Positions 15,966 through 24,421 of a DNA stretch of 64,000 nucleotides are shown here, one piece after another (position 1 is the first letter of the stretch; every line of letters begins with the position of its first letter). This stretch comes from an uncultured Flavobacteriia bacterium (GTDB lineage Bacteria; Bacteroidota; Bacteroidia; Flavobacteriales_D; Crocinitomicaceae), in the NCBI GenBank assembly GCA_903873915.1, contig CAIQQH010000008.1, positions 1 through 64,000 of the forward strand. Direction: 5' to 3'. The notes beneath the pieces were generated by a model that searched no databases, was not told the DNA's origin, and saw only the letters and a program-made list of their open reading frames with translations. Made by a program: the position numbers and the translations under genes.

Positions 15966-18773
15966 ATGAAAATGAATTCATTTTACCACACCGTATTTAT
16001 TGCAACTTGTTTTGTTGTATCCCAATCAACTAGTGCACAGAACAATGTAGGGATCGGCACGAACACACCAGACCCAAGTGCTATTGTTGACATGTCAGCA
16101 TCTGACAAAGGGATGCTCGTGCCTCGCATGACAAGTGTCCAGCGAACAGCAATTGTTAGCCCTGCTGAAGCCTTGATGGTGTACGATACAGATGTCGAAT
16201 GCTACTTCTATTTTAAACTTTCCACCGGTTGGTTAAACCTCTGTGGAGCAATGACTGGTGCACAGGGACCTCAAGGAATCCAAGGGCCAATTGGATTAAC
16301 AGGTGCTGTTGGAGCCACAGGACCACAGGGACCTATTGGTTTGACAGGCGCTATAGGACCGCAGGGACCGATTGGTTTGACGGGTGCTGTTGGAGCTACA
16401 GGAGCAACAGGACCGCAAGGTCCGATTGGATTAACAGGTGCTGTTGGAGCCACAGGACCACAGGGACCTATTGGTTTGACAGGCGCTACAGGACCGCAAG
16501 GTCCGATTGGATTAACAGGTGCTGTTGGTGCTACTGGAGCTACAGGACCGCAAGGTCCGATTGGATTAACAGGTGCTACTGGTGCCGTTGGTGCTACGGG
16601 TCCTCAAGGTCCGATTGGATTAACAGGTGCTACTGGTGCCGTTGGTGCTACAGGTCCTCAAGGTCCGATTGGTTTAACAGGTGCTGTTGGACCGCAAGGG
16701 ATAGCCGGTGTTGATGGTGCTGTAGGTGCTACGGGACCTCAAGGTCCTACTGGTTTGACAGGACCGCAGGGTCCGATTGGTTTGACAGGTGCTACCGGCC
16801 TTCAAGGTCCGGCCGGCGTAGCAGGACCGCAAGGGATAGCTGGTGTTGATGGTGCTGTGGGTGCAACTGGGCCTCAAGGTCCGGCCGGCGTAGCAGGACC
16901 ACAAGGGCCTCAAGGTCCGGCTGGAGCAAATGGTCAAGGGGGAGTTTCCATTTCAGGAACTGGAGTCACTTTGACAGGAACAGGAACGGTTGCCGATCCT
17001 TATGTCATCAATGAGAATGACGACGATTGGAAAATACTTGGTAATGCAGGGACGGTTGCAGGCACAAATTTCATTGGAACGACCGATGCCCAAGCCTTTA
17101 TAACAAAAACAGGTGGGAACGGTGCAGCGAACGAGCGCATGCGTATTCTTGCAACAGGACCAGGAATATATAACGCAACTACTCCAGTTGTTGGGGATGT
17201 GTTCTCTGTGTATTCCACTGGAGCGACAGGTGCAATTAACCCACTGGGAACATTTGCCGTGAATGGCTATTCAGCCGGCAACGGAACGGGCGTATATGGC
17301 GAAACCAACGGCGGAGCTTCCACAAATGGAACAGCTGTTTGGGGTACTATTTATGGAACAGCCACTACCGCTTCATCAACGAGTGAAGGAATCTGGGGAT
17401 TGAATACAACTGCTCCTGCGGGAACAGGAGCTACGGCTGCCGTTGCAGTTGGAGTACGCGGAGAAGCTACAGGGACTGCAGGTACTGCCTTTACAATGGG
17501 TGTCTTAGGGATTTCGACAGCAACTGCTGGTGGAGCATATGGTGTTTACGGACAATCATCTTCACCCGCTGCTATGGGAGTTTTTGGAGTTAATCTTGAC
17601 GTGAGTGCTAACCCAGCACATGGTGTTCAAGGTCAAACTGGTGCCGTTGGAAGTGCCGCGGGAATACGCGGATTCAATACTGCGGCAGCGATTGGTGCTG
17701 GACAAAACGGTTTCGGTGTGAGAGGTAGTGCCAATGCGGCTCCAACGGGTACTGGTTTCGTGATGGGTGTTCGCGGTGATTGCAGTGGTGCAACTGGATC
17801 CACATATGGAGTTTATGGCCAATCAGCCTCTGCTACTGGGTTTGGAGTAGATGGAGTTAATACGAATGCATCTGGAACTGGCTTGTTCGCAATAGGAAAT
17901 AATGCTGCCGGAACCTATCTAACAGGTGGCTCAGGAGCAGCGATAAATGGTTCAGGCATTGGAACTTTTTCAATTGCAAGAACTGCAGCAAGTGGAAATG
18001 GTGTTGTCGGTATTGGGAACAACCTTACAGGATCAATTTATACTCCTGGTTCGGGTAGCGGTGTTACGGGAGTTGGAGCTCAATATGGAATTGTGGGATT
18101 TGCAACAACGACGGTAAATACAAACCCATTGAACAACTCTGTGTCGAATGGAGCTGGAGCAAGTGCTGGTGGGTACTTCGAAGTGTTAACTGCTGGTATT
18201 GCGCAAACATGGGCTTATGTTGGTGCACGAGACAATACGGGTACGCTTCGTAAAATCATCGGTTCAGGAACCGTAAACACAATTGTAAAAGACCTTGATG
18301 AAAAATATGTGGCACTTTCTTGTCCAGAAGCACCTGAAAACTTGTTCCAAGATTATGGTGTAGGACAGTTGGTCAATGGCAAAGTACACATCACGATTGA
18401 TCCAATTTTCGCTAAAAATATTGTGGTAAACGAAAACCATCCTTTGCGCGTATTTGTGCAACTGGAAGGCGATTGCAAGGGAGTTTATGTGACAAACAAG
18501 ACAAAGGATGGATTTGATGTCATCGAGTTGAATGCTGGATCTTCCAATACCTCATTCTCTTGGTCGATTGTTGCCAACCGTGCTGATGAAATATTGCCTG
18601 ATGGAACGATTTCTAAGTACTCTAATGAGCGTTTCGCTCCGGCTCCAGGACCACAAGAGAAATTAACACAAGAAATCAGTGAAGAAAATTCAGCAGTGCG
18701 CAACGTTCAGTCAGAGGAGCCTGTATCACCCGCTAAAGTTGGAACGAAGGAAAATCCACGAAAGAAATTATGA
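15966..18773 (+). CDS. Collagen-like repeat surface protein
   Basis: 935 aa from the ATG at 15966; an upstream in-frame start (15933) would overlap the previous gene and precede the signal peptide badly. Signal peptide residues 1-25 (ending STSAQ). An N-terminal module [17 protein letters not shown]...KGMLVPRM is common in flavobacterial surface proteins. Then come 75 uninterrupted Gly-X-Y triplets (16257-16931), a long Gly/Ala/Thr-rich repetitive region (about residues 340-750, GVYGQSSS-type units), and a conserved tail (about 780-890: [20 protein letters not shown]) seen on large Bacteroidota fibre-like proteins. No canonical T9SS tail. Probably an extracellular triple-helical fibre; exact role unknown. 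Confidence 0.85.
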   Translation: MKMNSFYHTVFIATCFVVSQSTSAQNNVGIGTNTPDPSAIVDMSASDKGMLVPRMTSVQRTAIVSPAEALMVYDTDVECYFYFKLSTGWLNLCGAMTGAQGPQGIQGPIGLTGAVGATGPQGPIGLTGAIGPQGPIGLTGAVGATGATGPQGPIGLTGAVGATGPQGPIGLTGATGPQGPIGLTGAVGATGATGPQGPIGLTGATGAVGATGPQGPIGLTGATGAVGATGPQGPIGLTGAVGPQGIAGVDGAVGATGPQGPTGLTGPQGPIGLTGATGLQGPAGVAGPQGIAGVDGAVGATGPQGPAGVAGPQGPQGPAGANGQGGVSISGTGVTLTGTGTVADPYVINENDDDWKILGNAGTVAGTNFIGTTDAQAFITKTGGNGAANERMRILATGPGIYNATTPVVGDVFSVYSTGATGAINPLGTFAVNGYSAGNGTGVYGETNGGASTNGTAVWGTIYGTATTASSTSEGIWGLNTTAPAGTGATAAVAVGVRGEATGTAGTAFTMGVLGISTATAGGAYGVYGQSSSPAAMGVFGVNLDVSANPAHGVQGQTGAVGSAAGIRGFNTAAAIGAGQNGFGVRGSANAAPTGTGFVMGVRGDCSGATGSTYGVYGQSASATGFGVDGVNTNASGTGLFAIGNNAAGTYLTGGSGAAINGSGIGTFSIARTAASGNGVVGIGNNLTGSIYTPGSGSGVTGVGAQYGIVGFATTTVNTNPLNNSVSNGAGASAGGYFEVLTAGIAQTWAYVGARDNTGTLRKIIGSGTVNTIVKDLDEKYVALSCPEAPENLFQDYGVGQLVNGKVHITIDPIFAKNIVVNENHPLRVFVQLEGDCKGVYVTNKTKDGFDVIELNAGSSNTSFSWSIVANRADEILPDGTISKYSNERFAPAPGPQEKLTQEISEENSAVRNVQSEEPVSPAKVGTKENPRKKL
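16257..16931 (+). repeat. Tandem repeats encoding 75 Gly-X-Y triplets
   Basis: [10 protein letters not shown] recurs about ten times with GAVGAT or GAT spacers. Proline sits mainly at X, as in triple helices. DNA copies are nearly identical in the first two thirds and more diverged at the 3' end, so slippage could change length in 9-bp steps without frameshift. Confidence 0.9.
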
Positions 18774-18795
18774 TAGGTGAGTTTTAATCTCATTT

Positions 18796-18833
18796 AAAAA
18801 AAAGCTTGCATGTCGAATGCAAGCTTTTTTTTG
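18796..18833 (+). terminator. Terminator after the collagen-like gene
   Basis: Perfect 10-bp stem AAGCTTGCAT/ATGCAAGCTT with five-base loop, A-run before and T-run after, so it can act in both directions (also for transcripts arriving from lptG). Confidence 0.9.
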
Positions 18834-18956
18834 TTCGCTCTAATCAATCGTGCGCATGCGTAGGGATAGACACTAGGTACAAATCATTGAAATGTAAAAC
18901 AATAAGGTGCTGCTGATTTTTTAGATTAAACCAACGGGGATTCCAAAGCTTAAAAA

Positions 18957-20033
18957 CTACTTCTGTGCGAAGCGGTACAAGATGTAAGCGATACCTCCAA
19001 ACAAGATATTCGGCACCCATACCGCTAATTCTGCAGGGAAACCAACCTTCATAGCGGCAACTGTTGTCACCTTCATGGCGAAGATGTAAATGAAAATAAT
19101 GCCCAATCCCAACGCTATACTAATCCCAATACCTCCGCGTTTTTTCCGCGAAGAAACAGAAACGCCAATGATTGTCAACACATAGGAGGCAAATGGGTAT
19201 GAGGTACGTTGGTTGAGCTCAATTTCGTACATCGGCACATTTCCTGAGCCCTTCTCCTTTTCCCTTTTGATGAATCCATTGAGTTCTGAATAGGTCATGG
19301 CTTCCGCAATATTATCTCGTTGCGCCATTTCCTCTATTCTAAACTTAAAAATTGTGTCTTTTTTCTGCCCTTCGTGGACCACATCATTTGGATAGCCAAC
19401 TCTTCGTTCAAAATAATCCGTCAACACCCATGTATCGGTGCCTTGCTTATTTTGTGCAGAACGCGCCTTGATAAAATACTTGAGCTTTTTGTCTTCACCC
19501 CATTGCTCGAGCACAAAGTCATTGACCATATTTTGTTCGGAGGAAAAACTCGAGAAATATACCACTTGGTTTCCAGGGTATTCTGCGTGGTAATCTTCCA
19601 CATACATGGCATCACGGTAATATTTCTCCTCAAATGCCAAGCGCACTTTATTCGCTTTAGGCAAGACGAAATGATTCATAAATAAGGAAATGATCATCAG
19701 TATTGTTGCGGAAATCATGTAAGGTCTCAAAAACCGGTGAAAGGGCCTACCACTGTTGAGCATCGGTATAATTTCAGAGTCTTGTGCCATTTTTGCGGTA
19801 AACCAAATCACTGAAACGAAAATAATCATCGAAGAAAACATATTCCCATAGAAGAGAATGAAGTTTAGGTAATACTCGAAAATGATTCCTGATAGTGGCG
19901 CCTGATTGTCGATAAATTCGCTCAAACGTTCCGCTAAATCAAAGACCATCGCTAGAAGCATGATGATCCCCAGCATGAAGAAGAAGGTCGTTAGGAACTT
20001 CCGAATGATATATTTATCGAGGATAGACAGCAC
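18957..20033 (-). CDS. LptF/LptG-family permease
   Basis: 358 aa with the YjgP/YjgQ layout: two TM helices at the N-terminus (residues 15-35, 55-90), a third near 105-125, a periplasmic beta-jellyroll (about 130-270), and three TM helices at the C-terminus. The family forms the LptB2FG transporter that extracts LPS from the inner membrane. LptF versus LptG cannot be told apart here; the partner gene is not in the window. GTG start at 20033, one base after the tgt stop, so it is co-translated with tgt. Confidence 0.85.
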   Translation of the reverse strand: MLSILDKYIIRKFLTTFFFMLGIIMLLAMVFDLAERLSEFIDNQAPLSGIIFEYYLNFILFYGNMFSSMIIFVSVIWFTAKMAQDSEIIPMLNSGRPFHRFLRPYMISATILMIISLFMNHFVLPKANKVRLAFEEKYYRDAMYVEDYHAEYPGNQVVYFSSFSSEQNMVNDFVLEQWGEDKKLKYFIKARSAQNKQGTDTWVLTDYFERRVGYPNDVVHEGQKKDTIFKFRIEEMAQRDNIAEAMTYSELNGFIKREKEKGSGNVPMYEIELNQRTSYPFASYVLTIIGVSVSSRKKRGGIGISIALGLGIIFIYIFAMKVTTVAAMKVGFPAELAVWVPNILFGGIAYILYRFAQK

Positions 20034-20034
20034 C

Positions 20035-21165
20035 TTATAATCGTTGTCCTAGTTTTGGCGTAATCGCATTTTTCCATTCCACAAACGAACCATTTAAGAT
20101 TCTCTGGCGTGCTTCTTTCATCAAATCAAGATAGAATGCCAAATTATGAATTGTCGCAATTTGAATCCCTAGATTTTCACCTGTTTTTATCAAATGACGC
20201 AAATAGGCCTTCGTATACACTTGATCCACAAATGCTTTTCCAGAAGCGTCAATAGGAGAAAAATCCATTTCCCATTTCTTATTTTTAATGTTGATTGTTC
20301 CTTCCCAGGTAAATAGCATACCGTGTCGTGCATTTCGCGAAGGCATCACGCAATCAAACATATCAATTCCCAAGGCAATGCATTCCAATAAATTTACTGG
20401 TGTACCTACCCCCATTAAATACCTTGGTTTTTCCTTAGGTAATATTTGGCAGACATGATCTGTCATTTCATACAACTCTTCATCTGGTTCACCAACTGAA
20501 AGTCCTCCGATGGCATTTCCTACGGCATCAAAGGATGCGATAGTCTCCGCCGATTCAGTCCTTAAATCCTTGTATACGCTTCCTTGTATGATTGGAAAAA
20601 GTGCTTGCTTGTAGCCGTATTTTGGTTCTGTTTGTTCCATTCGATCCATGCAGCGTTTCAACCAGCGGTGGGTCATGTGCATCGAACGTTTGGCATACTG
20701 ATAATCGCAGGGATAAGGTGTACATTCATCAAAAGCCATGATGATATCGGCACCTATAGAACGTTGAATGTCTATCGCTCGTTCGGGGGTGAAAAAATGA
20801 TAACTCCCATCGATGTGCGACTGGAACTTTACCCCCTCTTCATTTATTTTTCTTGAGCCGGACAACGAATACACCTGATATCCGCCACTGTCAGTAAGCA
20901 TAGGGCGTTCCCAGCCCATAAATTGATGAAGTCCACCAGCTGCTTCCAACACCTCAATGCCTGGTCGTAAAAACAAATGATAGGTGTTTCCAAGGATGAT
21001 TTGCGCATTGATGTCATCGCGCAATTCCTGCTGATGAACACCTTTTACCGAGCCAACTGTTCCTACAGGCATGAATATCGGAGTTTCAATTGTGCCGTGA
21101 TCGGTGTGCAATAATCCTACCCTTGCGCGGGATTTTGTATCGGTATGAAGAAGGTCAAAGTGCAT
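20035..21165 (-). CDS. tgt: Queuine/preQ1 tRNA-ribosyltransferase lacking the zinc cysteines
   Basis: 376 aa base-exchange enzyme placing preQ1 at G34 of GUN tRNAs. Active-site segments are intact: LTDSGGYQVYSLS, MAFDECTPYP, VGTPVNLLECIALGIDMFDC and MPSRNARHG. The usual zinc site C-x-C-x2-C before SRAYL is absent: the stretch reads FSPIDASGKAFVDQVYTKAY. Only the His of TIHNLAFY remains. ATG at 21165; a perfect TATCTTTG box (21189-21196) lies upstream. Followed by the LptF/G gene. Confidence 0.94.
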   Translation of the reverse strand: MHFDLLHTDTKSRARVGLLHTDHGTIETPIFMPVGTVGSVKGVHQQELRDDINAQIILGNTYHLFLRPGIEVLEAAGGLHQFMGWERPMLTDSGGYQVYSLSGSRKINEEGVKFQSHIDGSYHFFTPERAIDIQRSIGADIIMAFDECTPYPCDYQYAKRSMHMTHRWLKRCMDRMEQTEPKYGYKQALFPIIQGSVYKDLRTESAETIASFDAVGNAIGGLSVGEPDEELYEMTDHVCQILPKEKPRYLMGVGTPVNLLECIALGIDMFDCVMPSRNARHGMLFTWEGTINIKNKKWEMDFSPIDASGKAFVDQVYTKAYLRHLIKTGENLGIQIATIHNLAFYLDLMKEARQRILNGSFVEWKNAITPKLGQRL

Positions 21166-21188
21166 AAAATGTTGAAAACTAAACGGCG

Positions 21189-21196
21189 CAAAGATA
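21189..21196 (-). promoter_or_regulatory. -7 box TATCTTTG for tgt-lptF/G
   Basis: Perfect -7 box, 23 bp before the tgt ATG. Confidence 0.6.
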
Positions 21197-21227
21197 AAGC
21201 TATTTCATTAGTCCCCCCATCTTTGCA

Positions 21228-22385
21228 ATGAAGCTTTACGACGACATGCATTTTATACCATCTTTCGAGCCATCTGCATTTTTTTATGTCTTCCTAACGT
21301 TTGGGATTACTGCGCTCGTTCATCTTACATATGTGCTTGTTATTCAGGGTAGATTCGCGTTTTACACGCAAAAAAAATCAGTGAGTCCAGACTCAACTCT
21401 TCCCCCTATTTCGCTCATCATTGCCGCACGAAACGAGTCGGACAATCTGTATGAAAACCTTCCTTTTATACTAGACCAAGACTACCCCTTGTTTGAGGTC
21501 ATTGTCATTAACAACCAATCTGTAGATGATTCGAGTCAACTGTTGCGATCATTTCAGCATGAATATCCAAACCTACATGTGATCGAAGTTGAGCGCAACC
21601 CACACCTTCGGCCTGGAAAGAAACTCTCGATAACCATAGGCATTAAAGGGGCGCAGTATGACCATTTCATATTGACGGATGCAGATTGTCGTCCGGCTTC
21701 GCGCTTATGGCTTCAGTTGATGGCAACATCGTTCTCCGAAGAGAAAGAATTGGTAATCGGCTATGGGCCCTATACAAAGTCTGAGGGATTTTTAAACAGT
21801 CTTATTCGCTTCGACACCGCCTCTATAGGCATCAGCTATTTTTCGATGGCACTATCCGGATTGACGTATATGGGGGTTGGCAGAAACATTGGCTATACCA
21901 AAAACCTATTTGAATCAGTCAAGGGATTTCGATCACACTATGAGCTGGCCTCTGGGGACGATGATCTTTTTGTTCAGGAAGCAGCAACTAAGAAGAATGT
22001 TAGGATCAATGTCGATAAAAACACCTTCTGCTATTCTGCCCCTTGCGCTGACTGGGATTCATGGATTAGACAAAAAACAAGACACTACACGACTACAGAT
22101 CGCTATGAGGTTATTAAAAAATGGATGTTAGGAATATATCCATTGACCATGTTGATCTTGCTTATATCCTTTGTTATTTTGATGCTGAGTAATGATTTTC
22201 GATGGTTAAGTGCCTCGGTCTTCATTTTCGTTACAGGTGTTAAATGGTGGATACAAGGCCGTTGTTTCAATAAATTGAACGAGGGCAGCTTAGTAAAGTA
22301 CCTGCCATTGTGGGATATCATGTATACGATTTTGATGCCGATCATTTATTATTCATCTGAAAAAAAGGCAGCAAACAAATGGTAG
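21228..22385 (+). CDS. Family 2 glycosyltransferase, membrane-bound
   Basis: 385 aa. An N-terminal TM helix (about residues 17-38) precedes a GT-A domain: SLIIAARNESDNL, VIVINNQSVDDSS, LTDADCRPAS (metal-binding DxD-like DAD) and the acceptor/QxxRW-like region WIRQKTRHYTTTDRY. Two or three C-terminal TM helices follow (about 300-375). Probably adds sugars to a lipid or envelope glycan; substrate unknown. A CATCTTTG box ends 2 nt before the ATG at 21228, so the second in-frame ATG (21246) may be the real start. Its 3' end overlaps the sigma factor gene by 7 bp. Confidence 0.85.
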   Translation: MKLYDDMHFIPSFEPSAFFYVFLTFGITALVHLTYVLVIQGRFAFYTQKKSVSPDSTLPPISLIIAARNESDNLYENLPFILDQDYPLFEVIVINNQSVDDSSQLLRSFQHEYPNLHVIEVERNPHLRPGKKLSITIGIKGAQYDHFILTDADCRPASRLWLQLMATSFSEEKELVIGYGPYTKSEGFLNSLIRFDTASIGISYFSMALSGLTYMGVGRNIGYTKNLFESVKGFRSHYELASGDDDLFVQEAATKKNVRINVDKNTFCYSAPCADWDSWIRQKTRHYTTTDRYEVIKKWMLGIYPLTMLILLISFVILMLSNDFRWLSASVFIFVTGVKWWIQGRCFNKLNEGSLVKYLPLWDIMYTILMPIIYYSSEKKAANKW

Positions 22386-22984
22386 AAGGCGAACACTTAT
22401 CCGACAAAGCACGACATGATCTCATTCTTGTAGAAGCGGCGAAGGCAGGCAATCAAGCGGCATATGCTGAATTGATGGACAGGTATAGAGAATCGATTTA
22501 TTACATGATGCTGAAAATGGTGAAAAACCAAGATGATGCCGACGATTTAACGATTGAGGCATTTGGAAAAGCATTTAATCGCCTAGAACAATACTCTCCA
22601 AGTTATGCCTTTAGCACATGGCTTTTTAAAATAGCTTCCAACAATTGCATTGACTTTATTCGCAAGAAACGCATCAGATTCACTTCAATGGATACCGGAT
22701 TCACCTCGAGCGATGGTGAAGTAGTCTATATTGAAGCAAAAGCTTCGGTTATGAATCCAGAGGAAACGATCATTCATGGGCAAAAAGTATCGCACATGCG
22801 CGTCCTTGTGAGCAAATTAAAGCCGCGATATCGCGAGCTTGTTGAAAAGCGCTATTTTGAAGAATTGAGTTATGAGGAAATTGCGGATGAATTGAATCTT
22901 CCTTTAGGCACAGTTAAGGCACAGTTGTTCCGCGCGCGTGACTTCTTGGCAGGAATGATGGAAAAAACAAAAGACACGATTTAA
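22379..22984 (+). CDS. RNA polymerase sigma factor, ECF/sigma-70 type
   Basis: 201 aa. Region 2: YRESIYYMMLKMVKNQDDAD, then AFSTWLFKIASNNCIDFIRK. Region 4: LKPRYRELVEKRYFEELSYE with helix-turn-helix EIADELNLPLGTVKAQLFRA. No anti-sigma factor is adjacent. Its start overlaps the GT2 gene by 7 bp, so it is translated from the same mRNA. Target genes cannot be deduced; this arrangement suggests housekeeping or envelope-linked use rather than a FecI-type iron system (no FecR/TonB receptor here). Confidence 0.9.
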   Translation: MVEGEHLSDKARHDLILVEAAKAGNQAAYAELMDRYRESIYYMMLKMVKNQDDADDLTIEAFGKAFNRLEQYSPSYAFSTWLFKIASNNCIDFIRKKRIRFTSMDTGFTSSDGEVVYIEAKASVMNPEETIIHGQKVSHMRVLVSKLKPRYRELVEKRYFEELSYEEIADELNLPLGTVKAQLFRARDFLAGMMEKTKDTI

Positions 22985-23034
22985 TCTGCGCATTCGATCA
23001 CCTCAATTTCATCGGCAAACCGTGCCTTTTCATC

Positions 23035-23655
23035 ATGAAGCAAATTGAACATTATTTCCCCAATCTTACTGAAATTCAAAAGCATCAATTTGATCAATTG
23101 GGAAATCTTTACGCGCAATGGAACGAACAGATCAATGTGATTTCCCGTAAAGACACTGAAAATTTTTATGAGCGGCATGTGCTACATTCACTCGGCATTG
23201 CCAAGGTGATCGAATTTTCAGAAGGATCTAAAATTCTTGATATAGGCACTGGTGGAGGATTTCCTGGAGTCCCACTGGCCATCCTCTTTCCTGATTGCCA
23301 ATTCACCTTGGTAGATTCCATTGGAAAGAAGATTCGGGTAGTCAACGAAGTGAAAAATGAGTTGGGACTGATGAATGTCGTTGCTATACATGAACGAGCG
23401 GAAAACATTGTAGACAAATTTGACTTTATTGTAAGTCGAGCAGTAACAGCTATGCCAGATTTTATCCTATGGACAAAGGGTAAAATATCGAAAAACAACC
23501 GAAACACATTGAAAAATGGGATTTTGTACCTGAAAGGTGGCGACTTAAGCGAAGAACTTTCAACCGTTCAACAAAAATTGAAAATTTTCAACTTGAGTGA
23601 AATTTACTCAGAAGAGTTTTTCGAGACAAAAAAGATCGTTCACGTCAGTCTCTAA
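23035..23655 (+). CDS. rsmG: 16S rRNA (guanine-N7) methyltransferase RsmG
   Basis: 206 aa SAM-dependent enzyme methylating G527 of 16S rRNA. Seen: NVISRKD, HVLHSLGIAK, the SAM loop ILDIGTGGGFPGVPLAILFP, FTLVDSIGKK, and IVSRAVTAMP. Same direction as the sigma factor with a 50-bp gap. RsmG proteins are about this length, so it is complete. Confidence 0.95.
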   Translation: MKQIEHYFPNLTEIQKHQFDQLGNLYAQWNEQINVISRKDTENFYERHVLHSLGIAKVIEFSEGSKILDIGTGGGFPGVPLAILFPDCQFTLVDSIGKKIRVVNEVKNELGLMNVVAIHERAENIVDKFDFIVSRAVTAMPDFILWTKGKISKNNRNTLKNGILYLKGGDLSEELSTVQQKLKIFNLSEIYSEEFFETKKIVHVSL

Positions 23656-23667
23656 CTGACAAAAGAA

Positions 23668-24207
23668 TTAGGACAGTTTATATTTTTTGAAGAACACATC
23701 CCAGTCCCAGATAAAATTCGCCATTACCTCATCCAGTCGCTTTAAAAATAATGGGTTTGGAGCCTGCATGCGTTTGAAGTAATCATCCTGAAATTCATTC
23801 AAGCCATATTTATGAAACATTGCTTTAGACATGCCATAAATCATGTTTTTTGAAGGATGATTTACACGTGTGATAAACGACTGATAATCGCGAACAAGCT
23901 TTTCAAAATCAGCTTCTTTCATGTCATAAATACGCGCTAATTTTTCAAAAATCAACTTTTCAACACGACCTGCTTGTTCCGCTTCAAAAGTGCTTTCCAA
24001 AAAAGATAAATTACCCACGATAACGATCATTCCAAACTCACCGCTTTCTGTACTCGACATTTCGGGAGATTTCATAAAAGCAGCATCTTCATTAATGAGA
24101 GATGCTACCTCTTTAAAACCATTATCCACCGAATCAAAAATCGCGTTTATGAACAGGTTTGCAACTTGGTTGTCCGAAAGTCTGCGCTTAATCAATGTTC
24201 CCAGCAT
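23668..24207 (-). CDS. Conserved-looking hypothetical protein, soluble
   Basis: 179 aa, no signal peptide or TM segment, predicted mixed helical. Contains FINAIFDSVDNGFKEVASLI and a charged middle; ends FIWDWDVFFKKYKLS. I do not recognise a domain. It stands alone, converging on rsmG with 12 bp between. Codon use matches the neighbours, so it is likely real. Length, clean start and lack of overlap support this; function unknown. Confidence 0.6.
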   Translation of the reverse strand: MLGTLIKRRLSDNQVANLFINAIFDSVDNGFKEVASLINEDAAFMKSPEMSSTESGEFGMIVIVGNLSFLESTFEAEQAGRVEKLIFEKLARIYDMKEADFEKLVRDYQSFITRVNHPSKNMIYGMSKAMFHKYGLNEFQDDYFKRMQAPNPLFLKRLDEVMANFIWDWDVFFKKYKLS

Positions 24208-24421
24208 AATGTCCTGTGTTGATAATACTTACTACTTACAAATTTAACGATGTAGTGAAGGGCATGACGGCTGTGTCCCTTAAGGTTTTCAACCAAGTTT
24301 TCAACACTATTCAACAGATTTCACCACTTTTCGTGAAAGTATCAGTCAAAAAACCATTCTTGTCTTACCATTTCGCCAAAAAGACAGCAACGCAAAGTCC
24401 CCCTGTTAAGTGCAAAAAGAG

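Noticed and set aside
16257-16931. Repeat array as possible CRISPR
   Set aside because: Units are coding, short and without unique spacers of constant length.
16229-16937. Long frames in other phases within the collagen tract (Trp/Cys/Arg-rich or Pro/Gly-rich)
   Set aside because: Artefacts of the 9-bp repeat periodicity; the Gly-X-Y frame has the signal peptide and conserved ends.
22379-22984. FecI-type iron-uptake sigma factor
   Set aside because: No FecR-like anti-sigma factor or TonB receptor beside it.
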